Source of the DNA: an uncultured Paracoccus sp.
GTDB lineage: Bacteria > Pseudomonadota > Alphaproteobacteria > Rhodobacterales > Rhodobacteraceae
Direction: 5' to 3'
Assembly (NCBI RefSeq): GCF_947487305.1
Contig: NZ_CANKWH010000001.1
Location: 124,001 to 188,000, forward strand
Length of the DNA stretch: 64,000 nt
Position 1 is the first letter of the stretch; every line of letters begins with the position of its first letter. The translations under genes were made by a program, and so were the position numbers. Under the pieces are notes generated by a model. The model was not told where the DNA came from, ran no database searches, and saw only the letters and a list, made by a program, of their open reading frames with translations. Positions 26,501-34,707 of the stretch are shown here, one piece after another.

Positions 26501-26762
26501 TGGGACCCGCGCCGAAGGTCATGGAATCATCGGCCTCGTTGCGCCAGGTCTGGTCGGTCAGCTGGGTGAAGCTTTCATGCGACGCGCCCCAGTTTTCGCG
26601 GCCCGGAACAATGTTGTTGAAGCTGCCATCGACGGTCCTGAGGCCATGCGGCAGAAGCGGGCTGTCCACCAGGTCGGTCAGGTCGGCACCCGCCGCATGG
26701 GCCTCGGCCAGCAGGATCTGGTCAAGGATGAACCCGAGGTCATGTTTCGTCAGCGTCACCAT
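20532..26762 (-). CDS. Giant RTX animal-type haem peroxidase (MopA-like, type I secreted)
   Basis: A 2076-residue secreted peroxidase. The ATG at 26762 (MVTLTKHDLG) has GGAG 9 bases upstream. Residues about 35-880 form a peroxidase-cyclooxygenase domain. Key residues are Q-x-x-D-H in FGQFFDHGLDLV (D223 for the haem ester, H224 distal), GRGNENIGLTAVHSVFHAEH (R473 catalytic, E476 haem ester) and VYRFGHSML (H582 proximal). RTX repeats follow at about 890-1040, 1180-1220, 1460-1560 and 1750-1900. The ending GTHALTQSDFNL is a classic type I secretion signal. There is no Sec signal peptide. Similar peroxidases (MopA) are implicated in extracellular Mn(II) oxidation. The substrate here is unknown. 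Confidence 0.93.
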   Translation of the reverse strand: MVTLTKHDLGFILDQILLAEAHAAGADLTDLVDSPLLPHGLRTVDGSFNNIVPGRENWGASHESFTQLTDQTWRNEADDSMTFGAGPMTVVLNNNDYTPGAPTSPGFQPGTVVDADPRTISNLIVDQTLENPAAIAAALRHAGMAEADIPAAVDEISMSHTLVKGTAPGTPARAIAQAQLDGLLEERGVEMDGPTVMLPNVSPDEGLSASYNAWFTLFGQFFDHGLDLVKKGGNGTVYIPLQPDDPLYNPASPHTNFMAVTRATLGDEATNVTTPWVDQNQTYTSHPSHQVFLREYEVGADGPVSTGKLLEGARGMATWGDVKEQAREMLGIELTDLDVGNVPVLLTDPYGEFIRGANGLPQILAAVDVDGLPIYVEGNLAEPVNPSAIELPAGTVLMGGHVIAEGETVSAARTGNAFLDDIAHVAAPVAVGGVLQEDADTEVGYSGGFDARGNNTSYDDELLDAHYITGDGRGNENIGLTAVHSVFHAEHNRLVDHAKQVILDSGDAEFIAQWQDETGAWDGERLFQAARFTTEMEYQHLVFEEFARKIQPDVDVFMVQPDVNLDPAIFAEFAHVVYRFGHSMLNETVDQTYADGSTNNLTLFDAFLNPLAFGSDTISHHDAAGAIVRGMTGQTGNEIDEFVTNVLRNQLVGIPLDLAATNIARGRDTGMPTLNEARQQFKEMANGDTQLNPYTSWIDYALNMKNPESIVNFIAAYGNHALIEAEETVAGKRAAAMAIVFGTDQIVYEAGGSRTIAAPADRMDLLNARGDYTDRKGGLDDVDLWIGGLAEKKMAFGGMLGSTFSFVFELQMENLQHADRFYYLSRAQGLNLLTELENNSLASMVMRNTDLGETGFALPGDIFSNPDHVLYVDAAKQASFGHVDPVHDNPLLEAISNMVERDANFIKYNGLDHTVIAGTEGNDTIIAGGGDDAVRGFGGDDDIEAGYGVDKVHGNDGDDVITNAGTDIGETDMLHGDAGNDVIQGGSGLALIFGGSGSDVLMTGPDGSEIRAGVGNDFLMGGNGSDMLFGNEGDDWAEGKELFEYIAGDNGDIFFNSTIIGHDVLNGGSGDTDYDADSGDDIMVAGEGIQKNIGMWGHDWVIHKGQAVAADADLNFPAFATLPLEVLRDRFSQVEGLSGWVHDDVLRGDDRTAPDPAEEGGGPIADPTPEGNFLHNELDQAGIDRIAGLAQIITPELMVTGEYLADGSGDTREIFNGGNILLGGGGSDLIEGRGGNDVIDGDAWLNVRISIRDGSGTEIATAEGLSSVVTDLAGTVLHDGRTLENLMLSRVYNPGQLSITREILWDDSGSDTASYWDVFENYSLTLNGDGSIAVEHLDETVGVIDPLTNQNRQLDGTDRLYNIEQIQFGDQLIDVAAYFNQPPVGSPVISDASPTQGQALTVDLSGISDGNGIAPGSMQLQWQSMIGGVWTDIAGATAESFTPDLGQINTPLRVSVSYVDGAGNAEAVMSAETGPVGAHYVGNGTPNSFGGTIGADIIDGLGGNDTLSGQAGDDLILGGGGADDLQGGDGNDTLDGSAGPDVMDGGAGDDMLDGGIGADLLQGGEGNDTLNGGVSADTVEAGAGDDLITWSATDGRDVVRGGDGTDTVQLTGDATAETYHIWTRAEWIGFSTGNSNQQVNLDPEAEIIITRNGTNFGAIAVQLSAIEEIVISGMGGGDTFVPHGDFTGTSLSYSTITLEGGEGDDTVDISDLQSAHRVLFRSNGGNDTIIGTLRPQDVIEMPAGAEGAGVSLAENADGTTTMSQGAGTVTYTAAAAEEDGDDHDSDTPDDEAEEDDDTPADLTLTGTDGDDVRIGGDGADIVHGGAGNDMLSGNAGRDIILAGEGNDDVFGGADADMLYGDGGDDRVFGGDGSDMITGGKGSDTVLAGSGDDLIIASAHDGDDVYYGEDGTDTLDMAAISANITANLGSGFAGRGSVNSAGSGQDVLWNVENIVTGSGDDKITASEAVNVMDGGAGKDIFRFTSVEAADGDVILGFEPGDRIDLSGIDAKAGMAGDQSFTLVNGALTGSGQVMIAHEEGEEGAVTIVTGGTSGGEDAEFSITLKGTHALTQSDFNL

Positions 26763-27125
26763 GGTCAAACACTCCAATCATCGGCCGCCCGGACCCGGGG
26801 GGTGCGCATGGGCAGGGTTAGCGTTGCGTTCTGATTGGGTTCAGTCTGGGCGCGGGAGGGTCCGCCGGGAACCTGACAAGGTCCGGTGTTGGCTCGGCCG
26901 CAGGTCCAAGGTCCGCTTGCCCGAAAGGCCGACGCGGATCAGACCAAGGTCCGATCGCGGAAACCGGATCAATGGGGTCGGATGCATCTTGAAGGCGGGC
27001 TATTTGCCCTGTCCCCCGCGCAACGGGAGAAGCGATCCGGCGGAATGACCGCCGCTCCGCTGGGGATGGGCCGGACGGCGTTCCCGACGACCTGTTCGCG
27101 TCTGGATGCGCAGCCTCACGGCTGT
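26763..27125 (-). promoter_or_regulatory. 363-bp upstream region of the peroxidase gene with triple direct repeat
   Basis: No gene was recognised. The element CAAGGTCCG occurs three times in direct orientation at 26877-26885, 26907-26915 and 26945-26953 (spacings 30 and 38 bp), about 115-190 bp upstream of the peroxidase start. Repeated 9-mers this close suggest binding sites for a regulator, possibly the nearby two-component system. No clear -10/-35 pair was identified. The role is inference. Confidence 0.45.
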
Positions 27126-27530
27126 CTACATCGCGGCAAGCCCGGCCGAGATCGTCACCGGACCCAGGCTGTTGCTGATCGTGCAGATCGCCTTGGCATC
27201 GGCGACGAGATCCCCCCCACCCGGCTGGTCCATCGGCCAACCCTCGACGGCATAGCGGATGCTGCCCAGCCTGCCCGGCAGATCGAGGGCGCGTTCCCCG
27301 ATCACGGTGATGGTGAAGGCCCCGGGCGTCAGCCCCTTGCCGCGGGCGACGATGCGCAGGGATTCGAGAAGGCAATGCCCGAGCGAGGCGAGCAGCGTGA
27401 CCACCGGCGTCGAATGCGGCGGATGGGCATGGCGCTCGCCCGTCTCGCCCTCGGCAAAACTCACGCCGCCCTCGCCGTCGAAATGGACGTGAACCGGGCC
27501 ATAGGTCTTGGGTTTGAATTTCAGGGCCAT
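27126..27530 (-). CDS. OsmC-family peroxiredoxin-like protein
   Basis: A 134-residue OsmC/Ohr-superfamily protein. It shows the typical N-terminal strands (YGPVHVHFDGEGGVSFAEGE), the buried helix with a single reactive-type cysteine (LLASLGHCLLESLRIVARGK) and the C-terminal ICTISNSLGPVTISAGL. The second OsmC cysteine appears to be the C in AKAICTISN, giving the usual pair for reducing organic hydroperoxides. The gene follows tRNA-Arg on the same strand after a 59-bp gap. Confidence 0.85.
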   Translation of the reverse strand: MALKFKPKTYGPVHVHFDGEGGVSFAEGETGERHAHPPHSTPVVTLLASLGHCLLESLRIVARGKGLTPGAFTITVIGERALDLPGRLGSIRYAVEGWPMDQPGGGDLVADAKAICTISNSLGPVTISAGLAAM

Positions 27531-27589
27531 CTCGGAACTCTCCTGCGGTCAGGGTGATCGCAAGAGAGATTATTCCGCAGCAACCCGAT

Positions 27590-27666
27590 TGGCGATCCCG
27601 GAAGGGCTCGAACCCTCAACCTGCCGATTAGAAGTCGGCCGCTCTATCCAGTTGAGCTACGGGACC
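27590..27666 (-). tRNA. tRNA-Arg (anticodon TCT)
   Basis: A 77-nt cloverleaf on the minus strand. The acceptor stem GGTCCCG pairs with CGGGATC (one G-U). The anticodon loop CTTCTAA gives anticodon TCT. The T-loop is GGTTCGAGCC. The discriminator is G and a genome-encoded CCA ends the gene. It reads AGA codons, rare in this GC-rich genome. No integrated element was seen at its 3' end. Confidence 0.95.
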
Positions 27667-27713
27667 GCGTGGCGGCTTTCTGCGTGATCAGGCGTCCGGG
27701 TGCAAGCGCTGCC

Positions 27714-28067
27714 TCACTTGGCGGCGGTGCAATCCCCGGCCACGGGCGCATCCGCATCCTCGGGCCCTTTGGTGATCATGGCGTCGTCGCCCTTGGTCCA
27801 GATCTGATAGCCCGGTGCCGGCATGTCGCTGCGATAGCGCGCCCCCGAAGCCGAGATGACCAGCGGCAGGACCATCAGCTTGCCCTCGATGACGGTCGTC
27901 GCGTAGCCGGTATCGGAGTCGGGCGGATTGACGAAGATCACCGGCACGGTCACGTCACCGGCGCAGCGATAGGTGACCGGCACCTGTTCCGGCGTCTGGC
28001 CCTGCGGGGTCATGGCGCAGGCGGGCGTGGCAAGGGCCAGAAGCCCGGCGACAAAGCGTAGATACAT
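27714..28067 (-). CDS. MliC-like C-type lysozyme inhibitor (periplasmic)
   Basis: A 117-residue exported protein with a signal peptide (MYLRFVAGLLALATPACA). It carries an MliC/PliC-type domain: YRCAGDVTVPVIFVNPPDSD, then SASGARYRSD, YQIWTKGDDAMITKG and a terminal Cys (GDC) that would pair with the YRC cysteine. Such proteins block host or predator lysozyme in the periplasm. The cysteine in the signal region (PACAM) is a weak lipobox candidate, so attachment to the membrane is uncertain. Confidence 0.8.
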   Translation of the reverse strand: MYLRFVAGLLALATPACAMTPQGQTPEQVPVTYRCAGDVTVPVIFVNPPDSDTGYATTVIEGKLMVLPLVISASGARYRSDMPAPGYQIWTKGDDAMITKGPEDADAPVAGDCTAAK

Positions 28068-28075
28068 GGTTTAAC

Positions 28076-28543
28076 TCACAATTCCCGCGTCATGAAGACG
28101 CTGTTGGGGTCAGGGCGATAGCTGCCGAAGGGCGGGCATTCGGCAAAGCCGGCACGGGCATAGAGGCCACGGGCCGAGGCGAAACTGTCCTGCGATCCGG
28201 TCTCGAGCGACAGGCGGGCGAGACCGTCCGCGCGGGCTGCCGTCAGCATGTGGTCCAGAAGCCGGCGCGACAGGCCCCGGCCCCGCGCCTCGCGCAGGAC
28301 ATGCATGGATTTCACCTCGCCATGGCCCGGCGCGATGGTTTTCACCGCCCCCATGGCCAACGGACCAGTGGCGTCGCGCAGCACGTAGAAGGCGATCTCG
28401 GGCCGGTCCAGATCGGCGCGCGGCATCATGTGGATCGATTCGGGCGGCGTGTCGCCATGCACCATCTCGATGGTGTGGCGTTCGAACAGCAGCGCGAGAT
28501 CAGCCGCCAGCGGGCTGTCGCGCGTGATCGTCAATGCGTCCAT
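28076..28543 (-). CDS. GNAT-family N-acetyltransferase
   Basis: A 155-residue GNAT protein. The acetyl-CoA-binding motif A is visible in [20 protein letters not shown] (R/Q-x-x-G-x-G/A pattern RGRGLSRR). Motif B follows in [21 protein letters not shown] and [15 protein letters not shown], the latter resembling PanZ/ElaA-type acetyltransferases of small molecules. The substrate is unknown. The start overlaps the complex I-like gene by 13 bp, so the two are probably co-translated. Confidence 0.85.
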   Translation of the reverse strand: MDALTITRDSPLAADLALLFERHTIEMVHGDTPPESIHMMPRADLDRPEIAFYVLRDATGPLAMGAVKTIAPGHGEVKSMHVLREARGRGLSRRLLDHMLTAARADGLARLSLETGSQDSFASARGLYARAGFAECPPFGSYRPDPNSVFMTREL

Positions 28544-28842
28544 GGCGAACGGCGGTCGGTGGCGAAATTCTCGCCATAACCGCGCGGACGGACATTGGCG
28601 GCGCGGCTGTGCGGATCGACGACCGTCACCTCGATCTTGTTGGCGCGGGCATATTCCTCGGCCTGCTTACGCGTCTCGAAGCGCAGGCGGACCTGGCTTT
28701 GGGTGTCGTCGCTGCTGGTCCAGCCCATCAGCGGGTCGATCTCGCGCGCGTCGGCGGGCGGGAATTCCAGCACCCAGCCCTGGGTCCGGGCAAGGCCCGA
28801 CTGCATGGCGTTGCGGGCAGGCTGGTAGATGCGGGCGCGCAT
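28531..28842 (-). CDS. NADH dehydrogenase (complex I) NDUFS4-like accessory subunit
   Basis: A 103-residue protein matching the ETC complex I subunit conserved region. Features are [15 protein letters not shown] at the N-terminus, [20 protein letters not shown], the [20 protein letters not shown] segment, and the ending [17 protein letters not shown]. Alphaproteobacteria keep this NDUFS4 homologue as a peripheral subunit of complex I, often unlinked from nuo. The ATG at 28842 begins the conserved family sequence; longer frames add unrelated residues. Confidence 0.9.
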   Translation of the reverse strand: MRARIYQPARNAMQSGLARTQGWVLEFPPADAREIDPLMGWTSSDDTQSQVRLRFETRKQAEEYARANKIEVTVVDPHSRAANVRPRGYGENFATDRRSPWTH

Positions 28843-28980
28843 GGGCTGGTTCCTTCCAGAGCGGTCTTGCCGTCTTATCGCCAATGCACGCGCCCGGATC
28901 AAGGGCCGGAACGTCGCAGGGCCGGGAACAATGCCGGGCATTTTCGCGTTCCGACTGCACAAGATTTCAGGGAGAGAAGC

Positions 28981-29295
28981 ATGAACATCCTCAAGCCCCT
29001 TGGCCTTGCCGTCCTGCCGCTTGCATTGGCCGCCTGCGCCCCGCCGCCGACCCAGGTGATCGTCCCGATCATCGAGGAGACCCCGGCGACCGAGGCCGAC
29101 GCCCCCGGCGATACCTGCGGCGCGACCACCTACCAGCAATATGTGGGCCAGCAATCGCCGCAGATCAGCCTGCCCGCCGGCACCGTCATCCGCCATTACC
29201 GGACCGGCGATCCGATCACGATGGATCACGCCTCGGGCCGGATCAACTTCGAATATGACCGGACCGGCAAACTGGTGAAGGTCGCCTGTGGCTGA
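28981..29295 (+). CDS. I78-family peptidase-inhibitor-like lipoprotein (1)
   Basis: A 104-residue lipoprotein. The signal peptide and lipobox are PLALAAC (Cys at about 20). After a proline-rich spacer comes an I78 domain: [20 protein letters not shown], then [18 protein letters not shown] and [19 protein letters not shown], with the paired cysteines at both ends. I78 members inhibit serine proteases or stabilise the cell envelope. GGGAGAGAAGC precedes the ATG. A second copy follows 76 bp downstream. Confidence 0.85.
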   Translation: MNILKPLGLAVLPLALAACAPPPTQVIVPIIEETPATEADAPGDTCGATTYQQYVGQQSPQISLPAGTVIRHYRTGDPITMDHASGRINFEYDRTGKLVKVACG

Positions 29296-29371
29296 CCCCA
29301 CGCAGCGGTGATTTCGGGATCGCGGGCCGGTCTGGCAGACTGCCCGCGCATCCACCCTGACCGGAGGCCTC

Positions 29372-29629
29372 ATGACCCGCCTTCTCCTGATCGGCCTTGG
29401 CCCTCTGGCGCTGGCCGCCTGTGATCCCGCCGCGCCCGCCGGGCCGCTCGACTGTGATGACAGCTATCAATCACTGATTGGCCAGAATATCGGCGCTGTC
29501 ACCCTGCCCGCCGGTCTGTCGCACCGGATCATCTCGCCCGGCATGGCAGTGACCGAGGATTACAACCCCGACCGGCTGAACGTCTATGTCGACGACAAGG
29601 GCTGGATCGCCAGGACCGAGTGCTGGTGA
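29372..29629 (+). CDS. I78-family peptidase-inhibitor-like lipoprotein (2)
   Basis: An 85-residue paralogue of the upstream gene. The lipobox is ALAAC (Cys about 17). The I78 core is [40 protein letters not shown] and [15 protein letters not shown]. It keeps the DRLNVY signature better than its neighbour. The tandem arrangement points to a local duplication followed by divergence. Confidence 0.85.
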   Translation: MTRLLLIGLGPLALAACDPAAPAGPLDCDDSYQSLIGQNIGAVTLPAGLSHRIISPGMAVTEDYNPDRLNVYVDDKGWIARTECW

Positions 29630-29632
29630 GCC

Positions 29633-30121
29633 TCAGCGCCCACCATCCCGCCCCAGCCGCCAGGTGCCCCAGCCGGCCAGCAACAGCGCGAGACCCGAGG
29701 CCACGGTGCGGATCTGGTTCCAGAGCTGCCAGCGCGGCGAATAGCCGGCCCAGATCGCGGCGGCTTCGGCCCGGTCCTCGGGGATTATAACCTGCGCCAA
29801 GGCCTCGTTCATCGGCACATTGACGGCGAGCGTCAGGATCAGCCCGCCGAGGGTATAAACCACTGCCGCCGCCGCAAAGGCCAGCGCCGCCGCGCCCGAG
29901 GCCCTGCGGTTAGCCAGCGCCGTGACCAAGAGCACCAGCGGCGTACCGAAGAAGGCGGGGGCGAAGACCGCATTCCTGACCGAGGCATTCATCGCCTGCA
30001 TGGCGGCAATGGCGACCCGAGGATCGACCGCGTCCAGCCCCCACATGGTGGATGACACCCAGGCATAGAAGAAACCGAAGATCGCGCCCGAAAACAGCAG
30101 CGACAGCAGTGCGAAGACCAT
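29633..30121 (-). CDS. DUF1772-type four-helix membrane protein
   Basis: A 162-residue membrane protein with four hydrophobic helices (LLSLLFSGAIFGFFYAW; NAVFAPAFFGTPLVLLVTAL; GAAALAFAAAAVVYTLGGLI; VASGLALLLAGW). The VNVPMNEAL segment and the final WNQIRTV match the anthrone oxygenase-like DUF1772 family. The molecular function is unknown. The start at 30121 (MVFALLSLLF) follows GGGGGG. It converges with the second I78 gene, with stops 3 bp apart. Confidence 0.75.
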   Translation of the reverse strand: MVFALLSLLFSGAIFGFFYAWVSSTMWGLDAVDPRVAIAAMQAMNASVRNAVFAPAFFGTPLVLLVTALANRRASGAAALAFAAAAVVYTLGGLILTLAVNVPMNEALAQVIIPEDRAEAAAIWAGYSPRWQLWNQIRTVASGLALLLAGWGTWRLGRDGGR

Positions 30122-30204
30122 CGCGCCCCCCTGACCGTGACAACACCCGCCCGTTCTGGACGATTGGGCGGCGCTTGCCAACCGCTCAGGGCGGACCGCT
30201 TTGT

Positions 30205-32391
<2,187 letters not shown>

Positions 32392-32458
32392 GCGGCTCAA
32401 GGTGGGCGTGAGGGGCGGAAAGTCAAGCCGGGCTGCTGACAGGAGGTGTCAGGAGGCG

Positions 32459-32510
32459 GCAGAGGGCGAGCGCCGCTTGGCCCGTGCGACCAGCACGGGC
32501 CGGGCGCGGC
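32459..32510 (+). repeat. Repeat copy D (left-end fragment) containing a 9-bp hairpin
   Basis: In the 193-bp gap between uvrB and dadA. It shares the GCGGCAGAGGGCG-GCGCC block with copy B at 38650-38667. It contains a perfect stem GGCCCGTGC (32479-32487) / GCACGGGCC (32493-32501) with a 5-base loop. A second hairpin, GGTGCGCT-GA-AGCGCACC, follows at 32541-32558. No gene is present in the gap. These stems lie downstream of dadA and could end its transcript. Confidence 0.5.
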
Positions 32511-32584
32511 CCTCAGTCCTGCAGGACGCGGCGGATGGAAGGTGCGCTGAAGCGCACCCTACAGGCGCACCCTGCGCGCGCCCC

Positions 32585-33799
32585 TTACCGCTTCAACCGC
32601 ATCGGCTGCAGTTCGGCCCAGCCCTGCCCGCCATCCATCTCGTCAGCGAGGATCTCGGCAGTGACGGGGCCCAAGGTAAAGCCCTGGTGGCCATGGCCGA
32701 AATGCGCCCAGAGGTTTTCATGGTCGGGCACGCGACCCACCACCGGCAGCATGTCGGGCATGCAGGGGCGGCGGCCGGTCCAGGGTTCGGCCTCGACCGG
32801 GGCGCCGATATGGAACAGCTCCTGCGCGGCCTTCTCGCCATGCTTCAGCTGCGGCGGCGACAGGCGCGGATGCGGCGTCAATTCGGCGGCGGTGGCGATC
32901 CGCAGGCCGCGGCGCATGGGCGACAGCACCACCGAATTGCCGAAATCGGCGATCGGGTGATTGGGCGGCGTCTCCATGTGGTAATGCTTGTGATAGCCGC
33001 GCTTGTAGACCATCGGCACCTTCAGCGCATAGCGCGCGAGCAGCATCGGCGACCACGGCCCCAGCGCGATGACGGCATGTTCGCCCTCGGCCTCGTCGGC
33101 CTTCCAGCCCTTGCCGGCGCGGTGCAGGTCGCCCGCATCGCCGACCACGACCCGGCCGCCACGCTTCTGGAACAGCGCCGCATAGGCCGCCACCAGACCG
33201 CCGGGATCGGCGCAGTTCCAGCTGTCTGACCAATGGGTTGCACCCTCAACCTCGATCTTGATCGAAGGCTCCAGCCGGGCCAGCTGCTTGCCATCCATAA
33301 GCGTCGCCTCGACCCCGAACTCGGTCAGGAAGCGCTCTGCCACCTTGCGGGCCTTGTCCATCTTCGCGGGGGTGCGGTGGATCTCGATATAGCCGTCGCG
33401 GCGGATGATATTGTCGGCCCCGGCAGCGGCGATCAGCGGGCCGTGACGCTCGGTCGATTGCCGGATCAGCTTGCCCCAGGTCTGCGAGGCGCGCTTATGC
33501 GCCGCCGGCAGCGAGTTCCGGGCATAGGTCAGCACCGCCTGCGCCTGCGACAGGAGGCCCGAGACGTTCCATTTCACGTCATAGCCCCGGCCCATGGCGA
33601 TCTGCAGCAGCGCGCCCGGCGCCAGCGGCATGGCATAGGGCTCGACCGCCTCGGTCTGGATCAGCCCGGCATTGCCATAACTGGTCTCGCGGCCCGGCGC
33701 GGTGCGGTCGATCATGACCACCTCATGCCCGCGCGCCTGCAAGGCCAGCGCCGTGCTGACCCCCACCATCCCCGCACCCAGAACCAGAATCTCGGCCAT
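32585..33799 (-). CDS. DadA-like FAD-dependent D-amino acid dehydrogenase (paralogue 1)
   Basis: A 404-residue flavoprotein of the DAO/DadA family. The dinucleotide-binding motif is ILVLGAGMVGVSTALALQARG at the N-terminus. Family signatures are TSYGNAGLIQTEAVEPYAMP, YKRGYHKHYH, and the C-terminal GRRPCMPDMLPVVG and NLWAHFGHGHQGFTLGPVT. It would oxidise D-amino acids and pass electrons to the respiratory chain. The ATG at 33799 begins the FAD motif. A paralogue lies at 35619-36848. No dadX is adjacent; alr is distant, at 59 kb. Confidence 0.85.
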   Translation of the reverse strand: MAEILVLGAGMVGVSTALALQARGHEVVMIDRTAPGRETSYGNAGLIQTEAVEPYAMPLAPGALLQIAMGRGYDVKWNVSGLLSQAQAVLTYARNSLPAAHKRASQTWGKLIRQSTERHGPLIAAAGADNIIRRDGYIEIHRTPAKMDKARKVAERFLTEFGVEATLMDGKQLARLEPSIKIEVEGATHWSDSWNCADPGGLVAAYAALFQKRGGRVVVGDAGDLHRAGKGWKADEAEGEHAVIALGPWSPMLLARYALKVPMVYKRGYHKHYHMETPPNHPIADFGNSVVLSPMRRGLRIATAAELTPHPRLSPPQLKHGEKAAQELFHIGAPVEAEPWTGRRPCMPDMLPVVGRVPDHENLWAHFGHGHQGFTLGPVTAEILADEMDGGQGWAELQPMRLKR

Positions 33800-33903
33800 C
33801 ACCGCCTCCACACAGCATGTCCGCGAGCAGATGCGCATTCCTCTGCGATCTGGCAAGGATTATCGCACCTTCTGCGGAGTCCTTTCAAAAATTCGCAAGA
33901 TCC

Positions 33904-33918
33904 TTCTGCGCTGCAGAA
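33904..33918 (-). promoter_or_regulatory. Perfect palindrome upstream of dadA
   Basis: TTCTGC-GCT-GCAGAA, a 6-bp-arm inverted repeat with a 3-base centre, about 105 bp upstream of the dadA start in an AT-richer stretch. A related half-site, TTCTGC, occurs at about 33872. It is a candidate operator for a dimeric regulator; the regulator is unknown. Confidence 0.45.
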
Positions 33919-33987
33919 ATTCTGTCGAAGAAGGTTCGACAAAATGGGGCCGTCACCCCACCCCTGCACGCAGGCAAAGGGGGCTGA

Positions 33988-34016
33988 CGGCCCGGGCTGA
34001 TTCTCGTTTCGGGCCG
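33988..34016 (-). terminator. Hairpin just downstream of cobO
   Basis: A 7-bp stem CGGCCCG (33988-33994) / CGGGCCG (34010-34016) with a 15-base loop, starting 9 bp after the cobO stop. There is no U-run, so it is a weak terminator candidate. Confidence 0.4.
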
Positions 34017-34025
34017 GACGGCGGT

Positions 34026-34649
34026 TCAGAACTCGACGCCGGCCTGCGCGATGATGCCCTGCGACTTGAACGGATGCTTCACCTCGGTCATCTCGGTGAC
34101 GAGATCGGCGGCCTCGATCAACTCTTCCTTGGCATTGCGGCCGGTCAGGATCACATGGGTCATCGGCGGCTTCTCGGTCATGAGGAACTCGACCACCGCA
34201 TCGACATCGAGATAGTCATAGCGCAGCGCGATGTTGATCTCGTCGAGCAGAACCAGCCGCATCGCCGGATCGCGGATCAGCTCTTTCGCCTTCTCCCATG
34301 CGGCACTGGCGGCGGCGATGTCGCGCTGGCGGTCCTGGGTGTCCCAGGTAAAGCCCTCGCCCATGACATGGATCTGGCATTCCTTGGCAAAGTGATCGCG
34401 CAGCACCCGCGCCTCGCCGGTCTCCCATCCGCCCTTGATGAACTGCACCACGGCGCAGGGCATCCCGTGGCCGATGGCGCGCAGGATCATGCCGAAGCCC
34501 GAGGAGGACTTGCCCTTGCCCTTGCCGGTATGGACGATGATCAGGCCCTTCTCGCCGCCGGTCTTGCCGGCCATGATCTTCTGCCGCGCGGCCTGAATGC
34601 GCTTCTTCTTCTCGCTGTGGCGAATGTCCTCGTCGCTGGCGTCTGTCAT
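34026..34649 (-). CDS. cobO: Cob(I)yrinic acid a,c-diamide adenosyltransferase
   Basis: A 207-residue CobO/BtuR-family ATP:corrinoid adenosyltransferase. The P-loop HTGKGKGKSSSGFGM is at about residues 40-55. Further family motifs are VVQFIKGGWETGE, GEGFTWDTQDRQRDI and LVLLDEINIALRY. It adds the 5'-deoxyadenosyl group in coenzyme B12 synthesis or salvage. The start at 34649 (MTDASDEDIR) follows AGGG. No other cob genes are nearby and no cobalamin riboswitch was seen. Confidence 0.93.
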   Translation of the reverse strand: MTDASDEDIRHSEKKKRIQAARQKIMAGKTGGEKGLIIVHTGKGKGKSSSGFGMILRAIGHGMPCAVVQFIKGGWETGEARVLRDHFAKECQIHVMGEGFTWDTQDRQRDIAAASAAWEKAKELIRDPAMRLVLLDEINIALRYDYLDVDAVVEFLMTEKPPMTHVILTGRNAKEELIEAADLVTEMTEVKHPFKSQGIIAQAGVEF

Positions 34650-34707
34650 GTCCCTGCCCTTGGTTGATGGCGGGACAGTGGCACAGCGGCGCGCGCGGCG
34701 AAACCCG

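Noticed and set aside
27590..27666. tRNA-Arg as an attachment site for an integrated element
   Set aside because: Genes on both sides are ordinary chromosomal genes. No integrase or duplicated tRNA 3' end was seen.
34650..34707. Cobalamin riboswitch before cobO
   Set aside because: The upstream gap is 58 bp, too short for the structure, and no B12-box sequence was found.
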